A stretch of 19,440 bases of DNA, taken from Clostridiales bacterium (lineage in GTDB: Bacteria > Bacillota > Clostridia > Oscillospirales > Oscillospiraceae). Shown in pieces: positions 6,038 to 12,222 of the stretch (positions are counted from its first letter, which is position 1; each line of letters begins with the position of its first letter). The stretch is taken from the NCBI GenBank assembly GCA_003522945.1, contig DPHR01000162.1, positions 1 through 19,440 of the forward strand, read 5' to 3'. The position numbers were made by a program, and so were the translations under genes. The notes beneath the pieces were generated by a model, which was given only the letters and a program-made list of their open reading frames with translations, was not told the origin of the DNA and searched no databases.

Positions 6038-6975
6038 ACAACGGTCTTATCGTAAGCGTCTCGCCCCACTATCATAAGCAGGGCGCAACGACGCAGCGTG
6101 TCATGCGCGACGTGCTCATCGCGCTCATCCCGGCGCTTATCGCGTCCGTCATTATTTTCGGCTTCCGCTCGCTGCTGCTTGTGGCGGTCTCCGCTGCCAA
6201 CTGCGTGCTGCTCGAGTTCGTATGGAACAAGCTCTTCAAAAAGGAGCAGACCATTGCCGATCTCTCCGCGGTCGTTACCGGCGTGCTCATCGCCTACAAC
6301 GTCCCCGTGACGATGCCCATCTGGCAGCTCCTCATCGGCGACTTCATCGCCGTCATCATCGTCAAGATGCTCTTCGGCGGTCTTGGCTGCAACTTTGTGA
6401 ACCCCGCGCTCGTCGGACGTCTTGCCATGATGCTCTCCTTCACCGAGAGCATGACGGATTACCTGCACACGGTGACCGCGCCCGGCGTTGACCTTCTCGC
6501 CGGCGCCACGCCGCTGGCAGCCAGCGGTCTCGACATGAGCAGCTTTATGACGCTCTTCCTCGGCAACCACGGCGGCGTCCTCGGCGAGACCTGCGCTCTG
6601 GCGCTTCTCATCGGCGGCGTGTATCTCGTGGTCCGCGGCGTCATCAAGGTCACGATCCCCGTCTGCTTCATTGCGGGCACGTTCGTGTTCACCGTCCTCT
6701 TCAACGGCTTTGATGTGACCGGCGCTTTCCTGAGCCTCTTCTCCGGCGGTCTGATGCTCGGCTCCATCTTCATGGCGACCGACTATGTCACCAGCCCGCT
6801 CACGACGAAGGGCCGCGTGATCTTTGCTCTCGGCTGCGGTTTCCTCACCTCCGCGATCCGCGTATTTGCCAACTCCGCAGAGGGCGTTTCCTTCGCCGTG
6901 CTGCTGATGAACCTGCTGGTGCCCTACATCAACGAGGGCTGCCGGACAAAGCCTGTGGGAGGTGTCAAGGCGTAA
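6034..6975 (+). CDS. rnfD: Rnf complex subunit RnfD
   Basis: Integral membrane subunit of Rnf (NqrB/RnfD family), 313 aa, with roughly nine to ten hydrophobic segments. It carries a covalently bound FMN: the flavinylation motif is seen as AGATPL, with T159 as the expected attachment site. Other family blocks are FGGLGCNFVNPALVGR (114-129) and FMATDYVTSPLT near the C-terminus. FMN is attached by the ApbE transferase, which is not encoded in this window. Its ATG overlaps the rnfC stop by 4 nt behind AGGAGGCGGG. Its stop TAA shares one base with the rnfG ATG. Such tight coupling suggests stoichiometric translation of the complex. Confidence 0.97.
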   Translation: MNNGLIVSVSPHYHKQGATTQRVMRDVLIALIPALIASVIIFGFRSLLLVAVSAANCVLLEFVWNKLFKKEQTIADLSAVVTGVLIAYNVPVTMPIWQLLIGDFIAVIIVKMLFGGLGCNFVNPALVGRLAMMLSFTESMTDYLHTVTAPGVDLLAGATPLAASGLDMSSFMTLFLGNHGGVLGETCALALLIGGVYLVVRGVIKVTIPVCFIAGTFVFTVLFNGFDVTGAFLSLFSGGLMLGSIFMATDYVTSPLTTKGRVIFALGCGFLTSAIRVFANSAEGVSFAVLLMNLLVPYINEGCRTKPVGGVKA

Positions 6976-7511
6976 TGGAAAAGAAAAATACGTTCTGGAC
7001 GGAAATGGCGCGTCCCGTTGTTGTTCTGGTCGTCATCTGCCTTGTGGCCTCCGCGCTGCTCGGCTTCACGAACGCCAAGACCGCGCCCGTGATCGAAGAA
7101 AACATCCGCATCGAAGCGGAAAAGACCCGCAAGGAAGTCCTTCCCGCGGCTTCCGAGTTCACCGAGCTTGAGGTGAGCGAGGAGCTGAAGGCGAACGGTG
7201 TCACCGGCATTTTTGAAGGCGACAACGGCACCGGCTATGTCGTCACTGCGGAAAAGACCGGCTACGGCGGCGCCGTCGTCGTTACCGTCGGTTTCGATAC
7301 CGAGGGCAAGATCCTCTCCGTGAAGGCCAACGTCTCCACCGAAACGCAGGGCGTCGGCAGCAAGGTTGGCGAAGCATCCATGCTCGAAAAGTTTGAAGGA
7401 CTCTCCGGCGATGTGAGCGGCGTCACGCTCAAGACCGGCGCCACCTTCACGAGCAACGCCGTCCGCGATGGCGTGCAGGCCGCTTGCGCCGCCATTGCGG
7501 CGATCCAGTAA
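6975..7511 (+). CDS. rnfG: Rnf complex subunit RnfG (covalent FMN)
   Basis: A 178-aa subunit with one N-terminal membrane anchor (about 14-32) and an extracytoplasmic FMN-binding domain. The flavinylation motif TGATFTS lies at 154-160, with T157 as the expected FMN-linked residue. It hands electrons between RnfD and the membrane subunits RnfA/RnfE in current Rnf models. The start overlaps the rnfD stop (TAATG), with GGAGG about 11 nt upstream. The gene is followed after 15 nt by rnfE. The length is at the short end for clostridial RnfG, and nothing appears truncated. Confidence 0.96.
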   Translation: MEKKNTFWTEMARPVVVLVVICLVASALLGFTNAKTAPVIEENIRIEAEKTRKEVLPAASEFTELEVSEELKANGVTGIFEGDNGTGYVVTAEKTGYGGAVVVTVGFDTEGKILSVKANVSTETQGVGSKVGEASMLEKFEGLSGDVSGVTLKTGATFTSNAVRDGVQAACAAIAAIQ

Positions 7512-7526
7512 GGGAGGGCGGAGAAA

Positions 7527-8216
7527 ATGAAAAAAAGAATGCAGATCCTCGTTAACGGTATTTTCAAGGAAAACCCCGTTCTCGTTCTGGTGCTCGGCTG
7601 CTGCTCGGTACTCGCGATCTCCGTTACGGTCAAGGGCAGTCTCGGCATGGGCGCGGCGCTCACGTTCGTGCTCGTCGGCTCGAACGTCGTTATCTCGGCG
7701 CTCCGCAAGATCATCCCTGACAAGATCCGTATCCCGTGCTACATCGTCGTCGTTGCCACGTTCGTAACGCTCGTCGAAATGGTGGTGCACGCCTATCTCA
7801 TCGATCTTTATAACGCGCTCGGCATCTTCCTTCCGCTGATCGTCGTTAACTGCATCGTTCTCGGCCGTGCCGAGATGTTCGCCAATAAGAACAACGTCCT
7901 CGACAGCCTGTTTGACGGTCTTGGCATGGGCATCGGCTACACGCTGGTCCTCACTGCGATCTCCGTCGTCCGCGAGCTGCTCGGCTCCGGCAGCCTGTTC
8001 GGCTATCAGATCATCCCTGAGGAGTACACCATCCGCATCATCTCCCAGACGCCGGGCGGATTCTTCATGTTCGGCCTTGCCATGGCGATGCTCGTGCTCG
8101 GCATGTCCAAGAAGGGCAAGAAGTTCGTTCCGGAAATGGGCTGCGGTGACGGCGGCTGCGCCGGCTGCGGCAACGCCGAAGGCTGCACCGAGAAAGATAA
8201 GGAGGCGAAGAACTGA
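7527..8216 (+). CDS. rnfE: Rnf complex subunit RnfE with Cys-rich C-terminal tail
   Basis: Six-helix membrane subunit (NqrD/RnfE family), 229 aa. The cysteines expected to share an intramembrane 2Fe-2S cluster with RnfA are present: C25/C26 in LGCCSVLA and C109 in VVNCIVLGR. After the last helix the protein carries a tail of about 35 residues containing four cysteines among glycines (C206, C211, C214, C220), in GCGDGGCAGCG and then EGC, ending in a charged KDKEAKN stretch. NqrD-type homologues end near the last helix, so the tail looks like an addition that could bind a metal or an Fe-S cluster. The start has a strong GGGAGGGCGGAG. The stop overlaps rnfA (TGATG). Confidence 0.96.
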   Translation: MKKRMQILVNGIFKENPVLVLVLGCCSVLAISVTVKGSLGMGAALTFVLVGSNVVISALRKIIPDKIRIPCYIVVVATFVTLVEMVVHAYLIDLYNALGIFLPLIVVNCIVLGRAEMFANKNNVLDSLFDGLGMGIGYTLVLTAISVVRELLGSGSLFGYQIIPEEYTIRIISQTPGGFFMFGLAMAMLVLGMSKKGKKFVPEMGCGDGGCAGCGNAEGCTEKDKEAKN

Positions 8217-8824
8217 TGCTCAAAGAAGTACTGAAAATCATGTTCGGCATGATCTTCACGCAGAACTACGTTCTCGTGCAGTTCATCGCCATCTGCCCGT
8301 TCCTGGGCGTTTCCAAGAAGTTTGATTCCTGCATCGGCATGAGCGGCGCTGTTATCTTCGTTATGACGCTCGCGAGCGCCGTTACGCATCTCATCTATCA
8401 GTACGTCATGGTGCCGAACGGTCTGGAGTACCTCTCCACGATCATCTTCATCCTGGTCATCGCCGCGCTCGTGCAGTTCGTCGAGATCTTCCTGAAGAAG
8501 TACGTTCCGCCCCTGTACAAATCCCTCGGCGTTTATCTCCCGCTCATCACCACCAACTGCGCGGTGCTCGCCGTGACGCTGCTGAACGTCAGCAACGGCT
8601 ACACGGCTATGGGCGGCGGCCTCCTGCTCAGCTGCGTCAACGGCTTCTCCGCCGGTGTCGGCTTCGGTCTCGCGCTGATCCTCTTCTGCGGCGTCCGCAA
8701 GGCGCTCGAGCATGCCAAGCCCCCGAAATGCTTTGAAGGTCTGCCCATCACGCTCGTGGCGGCGGCTCTCACCAGCATGACGTTCATGGGCTTTGCCGGC
8801 ATGGCTGACAAGCTGTTCGGTTAA
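8216..8824 (+). CDS. rnfA: Rnf complex subunit RnfA
   Basis: Six-helix membrane subunit (NqrE/RnfA family), 202 aa, inverted-topology homologue and partner of RnfE. The conserved half-helix cysteines are seen as C27 in AICPFLGVSKK and C115 in TTNCAVL, predicted to hold the shared intramembrane 2Fe-2S cluster. The GFGLALILFCGVRKALE block near 149-165 is also typical. The start codon overlaps the rnfE stop by one base, with AAGGAGG upstream. rnfB follows after 14 nt. The length is normal for the family. Confidence 0.97.
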   Translation: MLKEVLKIMFGMIFTQNYVLVQFIAICPFLGVSKKFDSCIGMSGAVIFVMTLASAVTHLIYQYVMVPNGLEYLSTIIFILVIAALVQFVEIFLKKYVPPLYKSLGVYLPLITTNCAVLAVTLLNVSNGYTAMGGGLLLSCVNGFSAGVGFGLALILFCGVRKALEHAKPPKCFEGLPITLVAAALTSMTFMGFAGMADKLFG

Positions 8825-8838
8825 GGGAGGAAAGTGAC

Positions 8839-9630
8839 ATGTCTGGAGTTATAAGTGCCATTGTTGTTCTGCTCATCATCGGCGCGGTGGCCGCGCTGAT
8901 CCTCGTTATCGCTTCCAAGTACATGAGCGTTCCCGAGAATGAGATGTTCCCCGCGATCCGTGAATGTCTGCCCGGCGCCAACTGCGGCGCGTGCGGCTAC
9001 GCCGGCTGCGACGGCTACGCCAAGGCGCTCGCCGAAGGCGAAGAGACGAAAACCAACCTCTGCGTCCCCGGCGCCGACGGCGCCGCCGCTGCGATCGCCG
9101 AAATCATGGGCGTCGAGGCGGAGGACGTTGTAGAGATGGTCGCTTACGTCAAGTGCAACGGCAACTGTGAAACGGCCAAGCACAAGTACGAGTACGCCGG
9201 CATCAACAACTGCTCGGCGGCGAACATCCTCTTCCAGGGCGAGTGGGCCTGCCCGAACAGCTGCCTCGGCTACGGCGACTGTGAGAACGCCTGCCCGTCG
9301 GATGCCATCCATGTCGTGAACGGCGTTGCGAAGGTGTATCCGGGCAACTGCACCGGCTGCGGCATCTGCACCCGCACCTGCCCGAACCACATCATCGCGC
9401 TGCGCCGCGCGATCGATCCGACCATCGTCCGCTGCAGCAACACCCAGAAGGGCGCGCAGACCCGCGTCGCCTGCTCGAAGGGCTGCATCGGCTGCATGAA
9501 GTGCGAGAAGGTCTGCCCGACCGGAGCCATCAAGGTGGTTGACAATCTTGCCCGCATCGATTACGATAAGTGCGTTGGCTGCGTCGCCTGCTCGGAGAAC
9601 TGCCCGGTGGGCGTTATCCAGAGATTCTGA
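8839..9630 (+). CDS. rnfB: Rnf complex subunit RnfB (multi-cluster ferredoxin entry subunit)
   Basis: Last subunit of the operon and the likely entry point for electrons from reduced ferredoxin. It is 263 aa: an N-terminal membrane helix (about 4-26), an ARM-type Fe-S site (C49, C52, C57, C75), then four ferredoxin-like motifs: C138, C142, C148, C152; C171, C174, C177, C181; C216, C219, C222, C226; and C245, C248, C251, C255. At least five clusters are therefore expected. Further cysteines at 106, 110 and 125 lie in a linker and may hold another. The many clusters match clostridial RnfB rather than the shorter proteobacterial form. The ribosome binding site is GGGAGGAAAG. A strong terminator begins 13 nt after the stop. 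Confidence 0.97.
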   Translation: MSGVISAIVVLLIIGAVAALILVIASKYMSVPENEMFPAIRECLPGANCGACGYAGCDGYAKALAEGEETKTNLCVPGADGAAAAIAEIMGVEAEDVVEMVAYVKCNGNCETAKHKYEYAGINNCSAANILFQGEWACPNSCLGYGDCENACPSDAIHVVNGVAKVYPGNCTGCGICTRTCPNHIIALRRAIDPTIVRCSNTQKGAQTRVACSKGCIGCMKCEKVCPTGAIKVVDNLARIDYDKCVGCVACSENCPVGVIQRF

Positions 9631-9642
9631 TTTTCACCAGAG

Positions 9643-9675
9643 AAAATCCGTCCGGCAGAGCCGGACGGATTTTTT
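9643..9675 (+). terminator. Strong rho-independent terminator of the rnf operon
   Basis: A 14-bp stem pairs 9643-9656 with 9660-9673 around an AGA loop. The core is TCCGTCCGGC/GCCGGACGGA and it runs into a T tract at 9670-9675. It lies just after the rnfB stop, and the next gene's ribosome binding site starts only about 3 nt beyond the T tract. Confidence 0.93.
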
Positions 9676-9693
9676 ATGAAAAGGGTTTATCCA

Positions 9694-10083
9694 ATGAAGC
9701 CTGAACGGACAAAAAAAGACCGCCTTCGCGCGGATATATTGCTTATTGCGGCGCTGCTCGCGCTCGCGCTCGGCTTCTTTGCCGTGCAGCGTTTGAGCCG
9801 GAAGGACGGCGCTCTGGCCGTTGTGTATGTGAACGGCGAACGGACGGCAGAATATCCTCTCGCCGAGGATACGACCGTAACGCTGCATGCGCCGAACGGC
9901 GGCTACAACATTCTCGTCATATCCGGCGGCACTGCCGACGTGACGGAGGCAAGCTGTCCGGACGGGATCTGCGTCCGGGCGAAAGCCGCGCAGTACGAGG
10001 GCGATACGATCGTGTGTCTCCCGAACAAAACGGAGATCCGCATCGAGGGTGCGGCTTCAGCCGATATTGATCTGGTGAGCTGA
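9694..10083 (+). CDS. NusG domain II-containing membrane-anchored protein
   Basis: A 129-aa protein with one N-terminal membrane helix (about 13-31) and an extracytoplasmic domain of the NusG-domain-II family. Despite the name it has no NGN or KOW transcription module. A CPDGIC motif (C88, C93) and a later C108 are seen. CPxxxC is typical of this family and suggests a redox-active or metal site outside the cell. The ATG at 9694 is preferred because AAAAGGG lies 9 nt upstream; an in-frame ATG at 9676 abuts the terminator T tract and has no ribosome binding site. These proteins are commonly paired with the Gx-transporter family and found near Rnf or FMN-binding proteins in Firmicutes (recalled). 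The biochemical role is unknown. Confidence 0.88.
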   Translation: MKPERTKKDRLRADILLIAALLALALGFFAVQRLSRKDGALAVVYVNGERTAEYPLAEDTTVTLHAPNGGYNILVISGGTADVTEASCPDGICVRAKAAQYEGDTIVCLPNKTEIRIEGAASADIDLVS

Positions 10084-10084
10084 T

Positions 10085-10573
10085 ATGAAAAAGACGAAAC
10101 GGCTTGTCCTGCTTGCCATGCTGACCGCCGTGGCGATGATCCTCTCGTATGTGGAGTCGCTGCTGCCGTCGGTCGGCATTCCCGGCGTTAAAATGGGTCT
10201 GGCAAATATCGCCGTTATATTCGCGCTCTTCCGCTTCGGCTGGAAGGAGGCGGCGGCGCTCTCGCTTGTGCGCGTCGTGCTTGTAAGCCTTCTGTTCGGC
10301 AGCGTCGGCGCGATGCTCTATTCTCTTGCGGGCGCGGTGCTCAGTCTCGCGGTCATGGCGCTGCTGCGCCGGATCGACCGGTTTTCCACCGTGGGCATCA
10401 GCGTAGCGGGCGGCGTTGCGCACAATGCCGGACAGATCCTGATGGCGATGCTCATATTGCAGACAAAGCAGCTCCTCGGCTATCTGCCGGTGCTCGCCGT
10501 CTCCGGCATTGCCGGCGGCGTGCTCACGGGGCTTGCTGCGGCGCTGCTCATCCGCCGCATTCCGGAATTCTGA
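10085..10573 (+). CDS. Gx transporter family protein (heptaprenyl diphosphate synthase component I-like)
   Basis: A 162-aa integral membrane protein with about five hydrophobic helices. The family blocks GVKMGLANI (34-42) and GGVAHNAGQ (109-117) are clear. The family is annotated as heptaprenyl diphosphate synthase component I, but its helical S-component-like architecture suggests a small-molecule transporter. It contains none of the DDxxD motifs of prenyl synthases, so the enzyme name should not be taken literally. The start lies 1 nt after the NusG-II stop, with only a weak ribosome binding site, which implies translational coupling. A quinone-precursor, isoprenoid or vitamin substrate is possible but unproven. 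Confidence 0.87.
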   Translation: MKKTKRLVLLAMLTAVAMILSYVESLLPSVGIPGVKMGLANIAVIFALFRFGWKEAAALSLVRVVLVSLLFGSVGAMLYSLAGAVLSLAVMALLRRIDRFSTVGISVAGGVAHNAGQILMAMLILQTKQLLGYLPVLAVSGIAGGVLTGLAAALLIRRIPEF

Positions 10574-10601
10574 TTTCGATACGGTAGAGAGGTGCTCATC
10601 C

Positions 10602-11801
10602 ATGCAATGCCTGCGCCGGAGAATTGATTTCAGGCGATGTCTCGCGTTTCTGCTGCCGCCGCTTCTTTTGATGCTGTACCAGCTCCTTTTCTCTGAATAT
10701 ACCTCCCTCTATCCGGACGCGCGCCTCTATTTGAGCATTGCGGACAATTTCCTGCACACCGGCCACTTCATCCAGACCGACCGCGTCGGTGTGGAGATCG
10801 TCGTCCCGTTTGCCTATCCGCTGTATATAACGCTCCTGCGTGCCGTCGGGATGCCGCTTGTCGGATTTACGGTGCTGAACCTGTTGTCCGTCGGTGCGTC
10901 GTCCGTGTTTTTATACGACACCGAGCGCCGTCTCTTTGGCACCGGCGGCTTTTCGTGCATGGCGTATACGGTCATATTGCTCCGCGTCGATCTCCCGCCG
11001 TCGAATCTCTATGTAGAATTCTTTTATCTTTTCATGCTCTGCTGGCTGCAATGGCTTGCGTTCCGCGAGGGGCTGCCGCCGAAAAAGCGGCTTCTTCTCA
11101 TGAACATCGCCGGCTTCCTCGCGTTCGCGTCACGCCCGGTGCTGGCGCCGATCTATGCTGCGGTCGTGCTGTACACGCTGTGGAAGTGTGTAAAAGAGCG
11201 GCTTTCCCGCGCGCTCCCTGTCGCGGTCGTGGTCGTACCGCTGCTGATCTTTGCGTTCAACACGGCGGTGAACTACCGCGAGACCGGAGAGATCATCCCC
11301 ATCAGCAACTACGCCGCGGACGCCGTCTGCTTCGCGCTCAACCCCAACAGCACGATCTGGACGAGCCAGCTCAATTTCACAGCGGACGACACCGTGCCGG
11401 AGCTGCTGGAAATTTATGGGAACGGCGCGCTCTCACTCTCGGAAAAAAACCGCGCGTTTTATGCGCTGACAAGGCAATTCGTTCTGCACAACACGGGGCA
11501 TGTCGTCTCGGTGACGCTCAAACGCGCGTGGACGATGTTCTTCTACTTCACCCACGGCATGATGACGGCGGCGCTCCTCGGCGCGCTGTGGATGCTGCGC
11601 CGGACGCCGCGCGGGGAAACGCGCTCACTTGTTCTCGCGGAGCTTGTCCTCTCCGCGCTGCTCGTGGTCATCACCTCCGCGGGCATTTATGAGGCGCGAT
11701 ATATCCTGCCGGTCTGGCCCGCGGCGGCGATCCACATCGCGGCCATCCCGCACTACGTCCTCCAATGGTACTGCGTGCGCCGCCACGCAAAACAAAAATA
11801 A
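10602..11801 (+). CDS. GT-C fold membrane glycosyltransferase-like protein
   Basis: A 399-aa polytopic membrane protein with about nine to ten hydrophobic segments. The first extracytoplasmic loop carries a PDARLYLSIADN motif (38-49), which matches the acidic catalytic loop of GT-C lipid-phosphate-sugar-dependent transferases (GT39/ArnT-like). The C-terminal YEARYILPVWP block is also typical of the group. It probably transfers a sugar from a lipid carrier to protein, lipid or wall polymer outside the cell; the acceptor cannot be inferred. The ATG at 10602 is chosen for its GAGAGGTG ribosome binding site; the frame stays open upstream into the Gx gene. It is downstream of the Gx gene by 28 nt and ends at a bidirectional hairpin. 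Confidence 0.75.
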   Translation: MQCLRRRIDFRRCLAFLLPPLLLMLYQLLFSEYTSLYPDARLYLSIADNFLHTGHFIQTDRVGVEIVVPFAYPLYITLLRAVGMPLVGFTVLNLLSVGASSVFLYDTERRLFGTGGFSCMAYTVILLRVDLPPSNLYVEFFYLFMLCWLQWLAFREGLPPKKRLLLMNIAGFLAFASRPVLAPIYAAVVLYTLWKCVKERLSRALPVAVVVVPLLIFAFNTAVNYRETGEIIPISNYAADAVCFALNPNSTIWTSQLNFTADDTVPELLEIYGNGALSLSEKNRAFYALTRQFVLHNTGHVVSVTLKRAWTMFFYFTHGMMTAALLGALWMLRRTPRGETRSLVLAELVLSALLVVITSAGIYEARYILPVWPAAAIHIAAIPHYVLQWYCVRRHAKQK

Positions 11802-11810
11802 GCGCATAAT

Positions 11811-11846
11811 ATAAGACCCGACATCGGAAACGATGTCGGGTCTTAT
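11811..11846. terminator. Bidirectional intrinsic terminator hairpin
   Basis: A perfect 16-bp inverted repeat (11811-11826 with 11831-11846) encloses a GAAA tetraloop, between the convergent glycosyltransferase and hypA genes. T-rich but not pure T tails occur on both sides (leftward through ATATTATGCGC to TTATTTTT). Confidence 0.88.
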
Positions 11847-11861
11847 GTTAGTCTTATGTTA
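11840..11861. repeat. 11-bp tandem duplication beside the terminator
   Basis: GTCTTATGTTA occurs twice without a gap (11840-11850 and 11851-11861). The first copy contains the end of the terminator stem. It looks like a small replication-slippage duplication. Confidence 0.8.
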
Positions 11862-11865
11862 TGTG

Positions 11866-12210
11866 TTACTCGGGAATATGGATCTCGCGGATGAGAAAGT
11901 CCTTGCCGGTGAGGATGGTTTTCTCAAAGCTGCCGCAGTGCGGGCAGTAGCCCTTATGCTCAATGACATTGAACACCTCGTTACACTCGTCACACTCTGC
12001 CATGCCGGGGACGATGTTCAAAATGAGCTTCGTGTTCTTCAGAAACGTATCCTCCACGACATGGGGGTAAATATCCTCAACATACTTCGGGATGACGAGC
12101 GACAGCTCGCCGACATCCACGACGATCTCGGCGATATCCGTGATCTGATTCGCTTCGGCAAAGGCGGTTACGGTCTTCACCATGGAGCGGACGACGCCTA
12201 TCTCATGCAT
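11866..12210 (-). CDS. hypA: HypA-family nickel metallochaperone
   Basis: A 114-aa protein of the HypA/HybF family, which delivers nickel to [NiFe] hydrogenase (with HypB) and sometimes urease. The nickel-binding MHE N-terminus (H2) is intact, and the structural zinc site is present as C73, C76, C89, C92 (CDEC and CPHC). The start lies 12 nt after the flavoprotein stop, with GAGGG overlapping that stop codon, so the two are translationally linked. No [NiFe] hydrogenase, HypB-F, urease or nickel transporter is seen in the window. The protein may serve a distant nickel enzyme or have a changed role with its flavoprotein partner. Confidence 0.9.
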   Translation of the reverse strand: MHEIGVVRSMVKTVTAFAEANQITDIAEIVVDVGELSLVIPKYVEDIYPHVVEDTFLKNTKLILNIVPGMAECDECNEVFNVIEHKGYCPHCGSFEKTILTGKDFLIREIHIPE

Positions 12211-12222
12211 GCCGCCGCGCCC

